A stretch of 64,000 bases of DNA from Bradyrhizobium sp. AZCC 1610 (lineage in GTDB: Bacteria; Pseudomonadota; Alphaproteobacteria; Rhizobiales; Xanthobacteraceae). Shown here piece by piece: positions 1 through 7,360 of the stretch (the first letter of the stretch is position 1; each line of letters opens with the position of its first letter). A program made the position numbers and the translations under genes. The notes beneath the pieces were generated by a model, which searched no databases, was not told the DNA's origin, and was given only the letters and a program-made list of their open reading frames with translations. The DNA lies in the NCBI RefSeq assembly GCF_036924515.1, contig NZ_JAZHRR010000001.1, positions 4,869,001 to 4,933,000 on the forward strand, given 5' to 3'.

Positions 1-1275
1 AGGCGCGAGTCCGAGCTGATTGCTCGCCGTGACGAAGTTCTTGGGGCCTCTTATCGGCTCCAGTACCGCCGCCCCCTGCACTTCGTTCGCGGCGAAGGCA
101 TGTGGCTCTACGATCCTGACGGGCGGGCCTATCTTGATTTCTATAACAACGTGCCGTCTCTCGGCCATTGCCACCCAGAGATAAACGCCGCAATGGCTGC
201 GCAGGCAGGCCGGATAAGCGCCAACACGCGCTATCTCGAGCCAAAACTTGTCGACTATGCTGAGCGATTGGTCGATACGTTTCCTAACGAGCTCGACCGT
301 GTGGTTTTTACTTGCACGGGGAGTGAATCCAACGATTTGGCCTTGCGTATCGCGCGATTTGCTAGTGGAAACGAAGGCGTGATTGTGTCAACCTATGCGT
401 ATCACGGCACTAGTGCGGCCACCGCCGCGGTTTCCCCGAACTTGGGCGACGCAGTCAAGCTCAGCCCATTCGTGCGCATGGTGTCCCTACCGGGGCCAGC
501 AGGCGTGCCGGAATCGCAAGCTGCGGACTTTTTCGAGGCCCAGATTCGTTCGGCCATTATGGATCTGGACCGTCGTGGCATTGGCGTTGCGGCCCTGCTC
601 ATCGACAGTATTTTTTCCAGCGATGGCGTATGGGTCGATCCTCCTGGCTTCATCGCCAGTGGAGCTGCGGCAGTGCGGGAGGCAGGTGGTCTCGTCATCG
701 CCGACGAAGTTCAACCGGGCTTTGGGCGAACTGGCGTTCATATGTGGGGCTTTGAGCGGCACAGGATTGTTCCGGATCTTGTCACCCTCGGGAAGCCGAT
801 GGGCAATGGATTTCCAATTGGCGCTGTCGTTGGTCGCAGAGCACCGATGAACCAATTTGGTGGCACCTCTCGCTACTCAAACACATTCGCTGGAAATACA
901 GTTGGAATAGCGACGGCAGACGCCGTGCTAACGATCCTGCAGCGGGACCAAATCCCCCAAAAAGCGCTTGCCATGAGCCAGCGTCTCCGAGCCGGGCTGG
1001 AGAAAATCGCGATGCAGCCTTACTCAGTTCGCGCAATCCGAAACGCTGGTCTATTTTTTGGCGTCGACATTGGGCTTGAAGGTTCGCCGGCGGCAGGCCG
1101 GCGTGCAATGGCTCTGGATGTGGTGAACGCAATGCGGGACGACGGCGTGCTTGTGAGCACGACAGGGGCCAACGAGGATTCACTTAAAGTGCGCCCTCCG
1201 CTCGTTTGCCAAGCCGAACATGTTGACCTCTTCCTTGCATCCATGGAGCGCGCGCTCATCAGCGTCGCAGGCTAG
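1..1275 (+). CDS. Class III pyridoxal-phosphate aminotransferase, 5' end cut by the window
   Basis: The reading frame is open from the first base, so the true start lies upstream. An internal ATG at 100 is not the natural start, because the residues before it (such as RRPLHFVRGEG) fit the family. It is a fold-type I PLP enzyme of the class III (ornithine/GABA/glutamate-semialdehyde) group. The core glycine-rich turn TGSESNDLALRIARF, the cofactor-binding IADEVQPGFGRTG (Asp) and the Schiff-base lysine in TLGKPMGNGFP are all visible in order, followed by a normal C-terminal domain. The amino donor cannot be read from sequence. The next gene on the same strand is an unrelated MOSC protein, with an ABC-ATPase relic between them, so there is no operon context. 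Confidence 0.85.
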   Translation, partial: RRESELIARRDEVLGASYRLQYRRPLHFVRGEGMWLYDPDGRAYLDFYNNVPSLGHCHPEINAAMAAQAGRISANTRYLEPKLVDYAERLVDTFPNELDRVVFTCTGSESNDLALRIARFASGNEGVIVSTYAYHGTSAATAAVSPNLGDAVKLSPFVRMVSLPGPAGVPESQAADFFEAQIRSAIMDLDRRGIGVAALLIDSIFSSDGVWVDPPGFIASGAAAVREAGGLVIADEVQPGFGRTGVHMWGFERHRIVPDLVTLGKPMGNGFPIGAVVGRRAPMNQFGGTSRYSNTFAGNTVGIATADAVLTILQRDQIPQKALAMSQRLRAGLEKIAMQPYSVRAIRNAGLFFGVDIGLEGSPAAGRRAMALDVVNAMRDDGVLVSTTGANEDSLKVRPPLVCQAEHVDLFLASMERALISVAG

Positions 1276-1395
1276 ACCGCCTACCTGCGAGCAGGTGGCC
1301 AAGCCTTAGTACAGGGCCACCGGAGCAAAAATTCGGAGAGTTATTGCAATGCCCGTTCAAGTTGATGTCGTTCAAAACAGCCGAGATTTTCCAAA

Positions 1396-1585
1396 ATGCA
1401 GGCGTTGGGGCACACGCGCGGGTTGCTGGTTCGCGTGGGTCTCGCTGAGAAGGCGGATTCTTTTCCCGCCCAGCTCTCGGGCGGCCAGCGGCAACCCGTC
1501 GCGATCGCCAGCGACCAGTTCGGGGTCCAGTGCGGAAGTCGACTCGTCGAATAGGATCGCATCCGGACCGAGCCCGCGCGCGGAG
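1396..1585. pseudogene. Relic of an amino-acid-type ABC transporter ATPase with an internal inversion
   Basis: On the plus strand, 1423-1509 reads LLVRVGLAEKADSFPAQ followed by LSGGQRQPVAIA, the signature motif of polar amino-acid (GlnQ/HisP) ATPases. The frame then stops. On the minus strand, about 1504-1582 reads GLGPDAILFDESTSALDPEL, the Walker B and D-loop that should follow the signature motif in the same orientation. The two halves meet near 1505, so the second half has been flipped. Neither half belongs to an open gene and the N- and C-terminal parts of the ATPase are missing. Confidence 0.65.
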
Positions 1586-1634
1586 CAGCATGGCGAGCAG
1601 CGCCTGACGAGCGCCTCCAGAGGCTCGAGAGCCT

Positions 1635-2348
1635 ATGAAGGGTAAGGTCGCAGAACTCTGGCGCTATCCGGTGAGCTCCATGGCAGGCGAACAGCTCACC
1701 GTGGCTCGCGTCGAGGCAGGCGGCATTGCCGGCGACCGGATCTGGGGAGTGCTCGATGAAGCAACCGGCCGCATCGCCTCCCCTGGACGGGAAAAGCACT
1801 TCATCGGCGTGCCGCGCGCGCATGTTAGGATCGCTGATGGCGGCGTCGCCGTTTCGGCCGACGGCAGAAGTTGGGCTGGACCGGAGGACGCCTCGATGCG
1901 CGAAGCCTTGTCGACGACCTTCGGCTTCAAGCCAATGCTGAAGCCGTTCGACCCCATCGGATCGGGCGGTTTCCGCCCTCGCTACGAGCACGCTCCGATC
2001 CACCTCTTGACCACGGCTGCACTGCGCAGCCTTAGCCGAGAATTGCCCGACAGCGTCATCGACACGCGCCGCTTCCGTCCGAACATTCTTGTCGACTGGC
2101 CGGATGAGGACGAGACGGTGCCTGAAAAAGACTGGATCGGCCGGGAGATCAGGATCGGAGAGGTTGTGCTGCGGGGCAAGAGGCCTTGCGGACGCTGTGG
2201 CTTCATCACGATTGAGCAGGATCGCTTGCCGGTAGACGTCGAAATCCTGCGCAGAGTGGTCCAGCGTCACGGTCGTGATTTCGGGATTTATTGCGACGTC
2301 GTGTTTCCCGGCCACGTGACAACCGATGCGATGGTCGCCGTTGCGTAG
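1635..2348 (+). CDS. MOSC domain protein
   Basis: A 237-residue protein with an N-terminal MOSC beta-barrel segment (KVAELWRYPVSSMAGEQL, then AGGIAGDRIWGVLD) and a C-terminal MOSC domain. The conserved cysteine region near residue 180 reads GKRPCGRCGFITIEQD, followed by FGIYCDVVFPG. MOSC proteins bind molybdenum cofactor or carry persulfide sulfur. Relatives (YcbX, mARC) reduce N-hydroxylated compounds with a ferredoxin or cytochrome partner. No partner domain is fused here. The ATG at 1635 is the only sensible start. Confidence 0.85.
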   Translation: MKGKVAELWRYPVSSMAGEQLTVARVEAGGIAGDRIWGVLDEATGRIASPGREKHFIGVPRAHVRIADGGVAVSADGRSWAGPEDASMREALSTTFGFKPMLKPFDPIGSGGFRPRYEHAPIHLLTTAALRSLSRELPDSVIDTRRFRPNILVDWPDEDETVPEKDWIGREIRIGEVVLRGKRPCGRCGFITIEQDRLPVDVEILRRVVQRHGRDFGIYCDVVFPGHVTTDAMVAVA

Positions 2349-2694
2349 GCTATGATATCGAATTCTTGTTGCGCAGGTTGCGTAACCGCCCCGAGACGAA
2401 GACCAAAATACTACGGTCGTCGAATGATTGGCGTACCGCAAACAGCACAGAGCGCCAGCACACGTTTTGCTGCCGCTGTCGGCAGTCCTTAGTAACAGTC
2501 TTCGGTTATCCAAGAAATTTGAAGTTCATTGCCTTTACCGGAACGGTGACTCGGTAAGGTGCGCCAGAAATGGTCTTACAGTCGGTGCAGTGACAAATAA
2601 CGACATAGGAATTTATGTCCGCCTAATAGCTGTTCTGGTCGCAATGATAAGAACCATCAATTTTTCATTCCCCTGCCCGGTCACTAGTACCCGT
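2349..2694. other. Intergenic, nothing recognised
   Basis: About 345 bases of lower GC content between the MOSC gene and the first copy of the 735-bp duplication. Short open frames here have no recognisable motif and no convincing ribosome binding site. Confidence 0.5.
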
Positions 2695-3429
2695 GAACGG
2701 CCGCTTCGCGCCAAGAGCTGCCGGTCCTGGAGTCCGGTTTGGCCGGACGAACTGGCCCCGTTCACGCAAAGCGCAGAGGGGTAGTCGACCGCGCGCCTGC
2801 CTGCACTTATCCACTACCGCCGATTAAATGATGAAGCAGTGCCCTGGGACCGCTTGCGCTCAAATCCAACGTCGCCAGCGTGATAGGCAGGTTGAAACGG
2901 CGTGGCCCAGCACTTCCAGGATTGAGATAGAGCACCCCACCCGTGGTCTCAATCAGCGGCTGATGTGAATGGCCGGAAATAACCACGTTGATCCCACATG
3001 CCGCCGGATCGAGTTGCAGGTCGTGGATGTCATGAAGGATATAGATCGCGTGGTCGCCAAGCCTGACCGTCTCTGTATCAGGATAATTTTTCGCCCACGG
3101 CCCATTGTCGACGTTCCCCCTAATGGCGATAACAGGCGCAATCTGGCGGAGTCTGTCGATGACCTCAGGGCGGCCGATGTCGCCGGCATGGATGATATGG
3201 GCCATCCCGGCCAGCCGTTGCTCGGCTTCGGGACGCAGGATCCCGTGTGTATCCGAGATGACCCCGATTCTAAGCACGATGCGTGGTCCTGATCGTCCGA
3301 ACGGCCGTTTGAAGATTTAGGAACGACCTATGTCTGGTGAATACGCAGTAGCCAGTCTCAGTCGTGTCGTCGCCTTCCCACTACTGCGCCAATAACCCCC
3401 GGCGTGCTCTCGGGGTCCGCTTCGCGCCA
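2695..3429. repeat. 735-bp near-identical duplication, copy A
   Basis: This block matches 20636-21369 almost base for base. The differences I can see are C/T near 2706, one extra A in the AAA run near 2780, and T/C near 3206. It spans the whole phosphodiesterase gene at 2807-3277. Copy A is bracketed by a short direct repeat, GCTTCGCGCCAAGAGCTGCC, at about 2703 and again at about 3420. No transposase lies inside, so it is not a standard insertion sequence. Confidence 0.9.
2807..3277 (-). CDS. YfcE/MJ0936-type metallophosphoesterase, copy A
   Basis: A 156-residue calcineurin-like phosphodiesterase. Metal-binding motifs appear in order: SDTHG at residues 8-12, HAGDIG near 30, GNVDNG near 55, and SGHSHQP near 105, where the two histidines complete the dinuclear site. 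Length and motif order match the YfcE family, whose members hydrolyse phosphodiester bonds in vitro; the natural substrate is usually unknown. The coding sequence is repeated at 20747-21217 with one residue change (Met to Val in LAGMAH/LAGVAH). Flanking sequences differ between copies, so neither sits in a clear operon. Confidence 0.85.
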   Translation of the reverse strand: MLRIGVISDTHGILRPEAEQRLAGMAHIIHAGDIGRPEVIDRLRQIAPVIAIRGNVDNGPWAKNYPDTETVRLGDHAIYILHDIHDLQLDPAACGINVVISGHSHQPLIETTGGVLYLNPGSAGPRRFNLPITLATLDLSASGPRALLHHLIGGSG

Positions 3430-3506
3430 AGAGCTGCCACTCCGGTGAGGTCGCATTGTGACCCAACTGAGACATTGGCGCGGGGTTTCTGTCCCGCGTT
3501 TTGCGT

Positions 3507-3725
3507 TTAGGACCACGGCGGCTCTTCGCTCGCCCCGGCTGCCTCGTGGTGGATCGTGACACCCGCCGAACGCAACCCGGTCAGCAATACAGTTCTTACA
3601 GAGGCAGGATCGAATCCAATATCCTTGGCGTTTGGTGGATGTGCCTCGCTGCCCTTCAATCGGAGCGCCAAGTGCAGTTGCTCGCAAAGGTGCTGAACGA
3701 CGAGATTGACCTGATCGTCAGTCAT
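3507..3725 (-). CDS. Small hypothetical protein
   Basis: A 72-residue open frame starting MTDDQVNLVVQHLCEQLHL. I do not recognise a family. Support for it being real is a good ribosome binding site (GCAGGAAA about 8 bases before the ATG) and an ordinary amino-acid composition with an amphipathic N-terminal half. The longer plus-strand frame over the same bases (from 3501) has poor composition and was not accepted in this stretch. Confidence 0.5.
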   Translation of the reverse strand: MTDDQVNLVVQHLCEQLHLALRLKGSEAHPPNAKDIGFDPASVRTVLLTGLRSAGVTIHHEAAGASEEPPWS

Positions 3726-3782
3726 GATCTGCTTTTCCTGCTACCATTTTGCTACCCAACTAGGTTAGCACACATGAAAATA

Positions 3783-3806
3783 GGGCGGTACACGATTGGA
3801 CCGCCC
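3783..3806. terminator. GC-rich hairpin between small genes
   Basis: GGGCGGT at 3783-3789 pairs perfectly with ACCGCCC at 3800-3806 across a 10-base loop. Read on the minus strand it is followed by TATTTTCA, a weak U-tract. It could end transcription entering from the right on the minus strand, but it lies upstream of the minus-strand gene starting at 3725, so its role is uncertain. Confidence 0.35.
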
Positions 3807-3832
3807 CAAGGATCAACCCCACGCGGGTGGGT

Positions 3833-3893
3833 CAGTTTGATTATGGCAGGGTTGTTAGCTCGAAAACGACAGTCCGAAGCGCATGTTGGGGGC
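3833..3893 (+). promoter_or_regulatory. Shared leader, copy 1
   Basis: About 60 bases beginning CAGTTTGATTATGGCAGG and ending GCGC plus exactly 11 bases before the ATG at 3894. Related sequence precedes the small genes at 5138 and 5549 with the same 11-base GCGC-to-ATG spacing. In this copy the 3' hairpin is degenerate. Confidence 0.4.
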
Positions 3894-4304
3894 ATGTCAG
3901 AATCCAATCATCGCACTTGTAAATGCGGCGCGGTTTACGACCGCAGCGAGCACATTGTTGAGGAGCGCGAGATCAGCAGCTTTGAATGCGCCGTGTGCGG
4001 TGCAACTATCGAGAACTGGAACTCCGCTTGGGTTCCTCGATATCGATTCATTGCCCGTCCAGCTAGGACGCCCAATGACGCCAAATCCATCTGGATATCG
4101 CGACGGGGCAGAAGCCGGACCGCGATCCCACGCCAGAAGAGCAGGGCAAGGACCCGGCTGCGGCGGAGTTGGGCGCCAGCTCTCACCTTCCATCGTCCAG
4201 GTGATGCCGGGCGGTGCAGGCCGGCCGCGCGGCTAATTAAGAAATCTTCGGGCGCGAACCGGCGGGCGGGTGCCGACCTTTCCTTCCACATATCGGCGAA
4301 TTAA
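3894..4304 (+). CDS. Small zinc-ribbon protein with a probable run-on C-terminus
   Basis: The first 57 or so residues are a compact zinc ribbon. Cysteines lie in TCKCGAVYDRSEH and FECAVCGATIENW, followed by a WVPRYRFIARP end that is typical of a small rhizobial hypothetical family. The remaining 80 residues are Arg/Pro/Ser-rich and look like translation of non-coding sequence, as if the original stop near residue 65 had been lost. The ATG at 3894 follows GGGGGC. The pseudogene at 5311-5509 carries a related C-terminal half (VCTACGAALESWW). Function is unknown; metal binding is inferred from the cysteines. Confidence 0.55.
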   Translation: MSESNHRTCKCGAVYDRSEHIVEEREISSFECAVCGATIENWNSAWVPRYRFIARPARTPNDAKSIWISRRGRSRTAIPRQKSRARTRLRRSWAPALTFHRPGDAGRCRPAARLIKKSSGANRRAGADLSFHISAN

Positions 4305-4394
4305 CTCGCGTTTGGGCTCTGGCGGCGCATAATCAAACAATCACCGCTCCGCCTTCCAGGCATTACCGGTGACAGAGAGTGTTGCGCTCCCGCC
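4280..4394 (+). repeat. 115-bp repeat upstream of a small gene, copy 1
   Basis: Runs from TTTCCTTCCACATATC through GAATTAACTCGCGTTTG to GTGACAGAGAGTGTTGCGCTCCCGCC. A second copy lies at 9553-9668, with the last 40 or so bases almost identical. Each copy leads directly into an unrelated small plus-strand gene, so it is probably a mobile promoter/leader segment. Confidence 0.75.
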
Positions 4395-4560
4395 CCTCCG
4401 AGCAGCCGACCTGAAAACCGTTGGCGAGGTGCGCGAGATATCGGACGAGACACTGATCAGCCTTCCGGATTTTGGAGAGAGCTCGCTCCCTGATCTACGC
4501 AGGAAATTGGGACTGCCGTCGACCGACGGGGTTAGATCCTTGGGCAAAAAGCCCGCCTGA
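4369..4560 (+). CDS. Stand-alone RNA polymerase alpha-CTD-like mini protein
   Basis: A 63-residue protein. It resembles the helix-hairpin-helix core of the RpoA C-terminal domain: LRAADLKTVGEVREISD matches the first helix pair, and GESSLPDLRRKLGLPS matches the 'GRKSLNEIKEVLAQMGL' helix of RpoA. It has no N-terminal assembly domain. It starts with GTG at 4369 inside the 115-bp repeat, so its first codons are repeat-encoded. Such isolated domains could bind UP-element DNA or activators; this is inference from the fold only. Confidence 0.6.
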   Translation: MTESVALPPLRAADLKTVGEVREISDETLISLPDFGESSLPDLRRKLGLPSTDGVRSLGKKPA

Positions 4561-4635
4561 TTTGCTGATTTGGCATTCCCCGCCGGGTAGTTTTGTGCGG
4601 TTGCGCGGGGCCCGCCATGGCAGTTGGAGAGTGCG

Positions 4636-4938
4636 ATGCATAAGGCTACGACCTTCGAACACGGCGGCAAGGTCTACGAAGTTCGCGCGATCCCAACGTT
4701 AAACGGCTGGAAGGTTCGCATTTTCGTCGAGGGCATCCCGGCAACTGGCTTCACTTATTCAGTCGACGCCGAAGTCTATCAAGATGCTGCGATCGACGGA
4801 GTGCCGGAAGATTTGGTGGCCGGGCTGATGGAAACAGCGGAGCGTGATTTTCGGCGCGGCCTTGCCCAGGAATTGGTGGCCGCCGAAGAGGCTCCCGACG
4901 ACGATATCGCGGCGGAAAACGATAAATTCAAACCATGA
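4636..4938 (+). CDS. Hypothetical protein
   Basis: A 100-residue acidic protein starting MHKATTFEHGGKVYEVRAIP. The ATG at 4636 has GGAGAG about 6 bases upstream and was preferred to the GTG at 4624. The N-terminal half reads as beta strands (KVYEVRAIPTLNGWKVRIFV) and the C-terminus as a charged helix. No catalytic motif is visible. Its neighbours are other very small genes of unknown role. Confidence 0.6.
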   Translation: MHKATTFEHGGKVYEVRAIPTLNGWKVRIFVEGIPATGFTYSVDAEVYQDAAIDGVPEDLVAGLMETAERDFRRGLAQELVAAEEAPDDDIAAENDKFKP

Positions 4939-5077
4939 GATCACCCCCTGGCGCTCTTGCGAGATCCAGAAGCGGCCAGCTGACGCCGCGAATACCACCG
5001 GACGCGCAGTAGCCAAGCCCTCACGAGCGGCTTTTCGCAGGTGCACTATTGCCATCGACCGCAGGTTGCGGTCGGTC

Positions 5078-5137
5078 GGTTTGATTGTTGTCGGACGACC
5101 GGCTTGAACCGGCGCGCCGTAGGCGCATATTCCCGAG
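5078..5137 (+). promoter_or_regulatory. Shared leader, copy 2, with hairpin
   Basis: GGTTTGATTGTTGTCGGACG, then CCGGCTTGAACCGG, then a perfect hairpin GCGCC-GTA-GGCGC at 5114-5126, then 11 bases to the ATG at 5138. It closely matches copy 3 at 5488-5548. The hairpin lies just upstream of the ribosome binding position. Confidence 0.5.
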
Positions 5138-5314
5138 ATGTCCGAATACCGACCCGCTTTCGTGGCGCGAAAAGGTAATCCCGGATTTGGCTGGGTGGTC
5201 GATGTTCTTTGGCCCGATGGCGAGACGGAGGTAGTCAAGGGTTTCGCCACCGAACAACAGGCCGACGAGTGGATCGCCAAACATTCCGAGGGCTGGCAGG
5301 GGAAAACTAAATGA
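5138..5314 (+). CDS. Small hypothetical protein
   Basis: A 58-residue protein, MSEYRPAFVARKGNPGFGWV onward, with a beta-rich centre (VVDVLWPDGETEVVKGF) and an acidic helix (TEQQADEWIAKHSEGW). The composition is that of a real folded protein. It has the conserved leader and hairpin upstream, and its stop overlaps the next ATG (ATGA at 5311-5314), which points to translational coupling with the zinc-ribbon relic downstream. Function unknown. Confidence 0.6.
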   Translation: MSEYRPAFVARKGNPGFGWVVDVLWPDGETEVVKGFATEQQADEWIAKHSEGWQGKTK

Positions 5315-5509
5315 GTTCTAAGAAATGGAATGATCCCCAACTCGACGCTGCTCAGTTTGCCATCGGTACCGCATACGGGTAACGCGGTCTGCACGGCCTG
5401 CGGGGCTGCGCTAGAGTCGTGGTGGAAAAGCACCCACGTTCCCTCATTCGAACTTGTCAAACGTCCGGACGGAAAGCCCGGTAGTAGGAGTTTGATTGTG
5501 GCAGGATGA
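5311..5509 (+). pseudogene. Frameshifted small zinc-ribbon gene
   Basis: Starts at the ATG overlapping the preceding stop (MSSKKWNDPQLDAAQF) and ends early at 5380-5382. In another frame the sequence continues as GNAVCTACGAALESWWKSTH and VPSFELVKRPDGK, matching the C-terminal half of the zinc-ribbon protein at 3894 (CAVCGATIENWNSAWVPRY). One frame change near 5370-5382 would join them. The end of this frame runs into leader copy 3. Confidence 0.5.
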
Positions 5510-5548
5510 CTGGCTTGAACGGCAGCGCCGGAGGCGCATATTTGGAAA
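5488..5548 (+). promoter_or_regulatory. Shared leader, copy 3, with hairpin
   Basis: GAGTTTGATTGTGGCAGGAT, ACTGGCTTGAAC, then hairpin GCGCC-GGA-GGCGC at 5525-5537, then 11 bases to the ATG at 5549. The stem is identical to copy 2 while the loop differs (GGA against GTA). Confidence 0.5.
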
Positions 5549-5742
5549 ATGAACCCCGATTTGTCTGCGCCTTTGACCCACGAAGAATTCGTCTCGTTGC
5601 GGGACTGCGCTAAGGTTTGATGCACCACACAATCCCAGCCGAACACAAAGACCGATTGATCCAACTAGGGTACATACAGGAATTGTCGGGCGGACTTCGA
5701 CTAACGAACGCTGGCAGGCTGAGGATTGCGGAAGGCAAATGA
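5549..5742 (+). pseudogene. Small conserved gene broken by one missing base
   Basis: Frame one reads MNPDLSAPLTHEEFVSLRDC and stops at 5618-5620. A second frame starts at the overlapping ATG (5620) and reads MHHTIPAEHKDRLIQLGYIQ to the stop at 5740-5742. Restoring one base near 5615 gives a single protein of about 64 residues running through ...RDCAKGLMHHTIPAEHK..., which looks like one winged-helix-like unit ending LTNAGRLRIAEGK. It is either a lesion or a genuine coupled pair; the continuous reading favours a lesion. Confidence 0.5.
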
Positions 5743-5857
5743 CCGACAAGCACCCCAAACGTTCATACGGGTTCTCCGTTTTCACGTTATCGCCGCTCAA
5801 CAGCTAGTGGCCACGTTGTCGCTTGCGCAAGCGAGGGCGTCGAACAGCCAGCCTGCA

Positions 5858-6109
5858 TCAAGGGTTCAGATCCTCAGTGGTCACTACAACACCGCGGTCA
5901 GAGTGCCCCTCCCGCTGCAACTTCGCGAGAGCGAGATGTTCGATCTCGGCTCGGTGCCTTACAAAGATAGCGATGAGCTGTGCATGGCCTGCGTCCTTTC
6001 TGCTCATACGCTCTCTGTTCAGAAGGGCAGTCTCCGTTACCCGGCACTTTTCGATTTTGCCGCCGTACTCCACAACGAAATGGACGTAATCGCCGCCAGC
6101 AACAACCAT
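5858..6109 (-). CDS. Small protein resembling DUF1488
   Basis: An 83-residue protein beginning MVVAGGDYVHFVVEYGGKIE, then KCRVTETAL, and ending VVVTTEDLNP. The beta-strand opening, the central helical block with an RHRAEIEHLA segment and the final 'TTEDL' resemble DUF1488 proteins, common in Bradyrhizobium. TGAGGA lies about 8 bases before the ATG. The plus-strand frame over the same bases was judged a shadow. Confidence 0.5.
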   Translation of the reverse strand: MVVAGGDYVHFVVEYGGKIEKCRVTETALLNRERMSRKDAGHAQLIAIFVRHRAEIEHLALAKLQREGHSDRGVVVTTEDLNP

Positions 6110-6189
6110 GAGAATGGTCCTCAGACGGGGGTGAGACTAACATATGGTGGTTTATCCGGCCCCCTACAAGCGAGGGCTGCATGAGCGCA

Positions 6190-6426
6190 TTAATCTGCCA
6201 GCGCCCATCTTCCATAGACCGACGCGATAAGCGTTTGGGCAATGGCCACGCCCGCGCGCGTCGGCATCGGATCAAGCGCGCCGTAGGTCCAATTCGGCCC
6301 CGTGCCTTTAGGGTACGTGCGAATTATCTCGACGCGCTTAATGCCTCGCGTGTGCGGATCCATCGCCAGAAGCCGAAGGCACTCGGCCTCAAGTTCGGCT
6401 GCGGATTTACGCGGCATCTCCTCCAT
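6190..6426 (-). CDS. Small hypothetical protein
   Basis: A 78-residue protein starting MEEMPRKSAAELEAECLRLL, with a helical N-terminus followed by a strand-rich part (KRVEIIRTYPKGTGPNWTYG). The ATG at 6426 was chosen because GGAGAAG stands 4-10 bases before it; the longer frame upstream lacks a site. It resembles small conserved rhizobial proteins with an 'EGGPNWT' centre. Function unknown. Confidence 0.55.
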   Translation of the reverse strand: MEEMPRKSAAELEAECLRLLAMDPHTRGIKRVEIIRTYPKGTGPNWTYGALDPMPTRAGVAIAQTLIASVYGRWALAD

Positions 6427-6593
6427 CAAGCTTCTCCGGCTTCGGGATATCGACCTCTCGGAGGTGGCGCTGTTACCGCTCAAGCTCAAGCTGGGACCCG
6501 GTCATCAGTGATGTCGGCAGCCATTTCGAGACAGGCTCTAAGGGACGACCACCCCTGTTGCGCCGGCCGTCCCCGCGGGTGTTTGCTTGTTCC

Positions 6594-7037
6594 ATGCAGG
6601 CGGAGCAGTCAATCGTCGTTGACCCAGAAAGTCCTGGCGGCATCAGCTCGCCGCACGGCCTGATCCTGTTCGACGGCGTATGCGTCCTATGCTCTCGCGG
6701 CTGCCGCTTCGTGAGCAAACGTGATCGCCGCGGCTATTTTCGCTTCGTTCCGATCCAGTTGGCCGAGGGACGTCCGCTCGCTGAGCAGATCCGCATCGAT
6801 CCTGATCACCCGGATTCCTTTGCCTTCTTGGCGAGCGGCCAGGCCTATGTAAAATCCGAAGCCGTGCTGCGCATTGCGCGCGAGCTTCCGCGCTGGCAGT
6901 GGACATGGGTCTTCCAATTCATCCGACGGGTGATCCGCGACGCGATCTATGATTTGGTCGCGCGCAACCGCTATCGCTGGTTTGGCCGTCGCGACGCTTG
7001 CATCCTGCCGAATTCGGATCGTTCGTGGCCATCATGA
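6594..7037 (+). CDS. DCC-family (DUF393) thiol-disulfide oxidoreductase-like protein
   Basis: A 147-residue protein with the family-defining LILFDGVCVLCSRGCRFV near residue 20 (DGxCxxC), then RFVPIQ, an aspartate-rich loop and a C-terminal basic end (RNRYRWFGRRDACILP). The DCC family has a thioredoxin-like fold with an N-terminal CxxC and is usually called a thiol-disulfide oxidoreductase, but few members have been tested. The ATG at 6594 is preferred to the upstream TTG at 6558. Confidence 0.8.
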   Translation: MQAEQSIVVDPESPGGISSPHGLILFDGVCVLCSRGCRFVSKRDRRGYFRFVPIQLAEGRPLAEQIRIDPDHPDSFAFLASGQAYVKSEAVLRIARELPRWQWTWVFQFIRRVIRDAIYDLVARNRYRWFGRRDACILPNSDRSWPS

Positions 7038-7123
7038 ACCGCGCCGAGACTGCGGGACGATGGCGCCTGGCGCTGGTTGGCTGCGGCCGGCATGACGAAG
7101 GAAGCAGGTTGCTGCTTTTCAAC

Positions 7124-7360
7124 TCAGTCCCTATTACCGTAAGCACAATCTGCCGGATCAGCTTCGTATGCGCCCAAGCTCGGATCGAAGCGGAATAGTG
7201 TAGAGCAATAGGGGCAGACGATCTCACTGGCATCGACCATCTTGAGGTAGATGTGTGGGTGATCTTGCGGCGGTTTATCCCCAATACACTTGAACTCGCG
7301 GCAGCCAATGCGCACGATCGGCACCCCGACTTCATTATGAAACGTCGGATAACATTCCAT
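7124..7360 (-). CDS. zf-CHCC zinc-finger protein
   Basis: A 78-residue protein with the CHCC ligand set: FKCIGDKPPQDHPHIYLKM supplies Cys and His, and EIVCPYCSTLFRFDP supplies two Cys. This domain is the bacterial relative of the NDUFS6 subunit zinc module. Its start overlaps the end of the small gene at 7335-7505, so the two are probably co-transcribed and coupled. The ATG at 7360 was preferred to the TTG two codons upstream. Confidence 0.75.
   Translation of the reverse strand: MECYPTFHNEVGVPIVRIGCREFKCIGDKPPQDHPHIYLKMVDASEIVCPYCSTLFRFDPSLGAYEADPADCAYGNRD

Noticed and set aside
1341..2513. Long minus-strand open frame opposite the MOSC gene
   Set aside because: It is the antisense shadow of the MOSC gene; its residues are Arg/Ser/His-rich and match no family, while the plus strand encodes a complete MOSC protein.
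2807..3277. Treating the duplicated phosphodiesterase block as an insertion sequence
   Set aside because: It encodes no transposase and has direct rather than inverted repeats at its edges.
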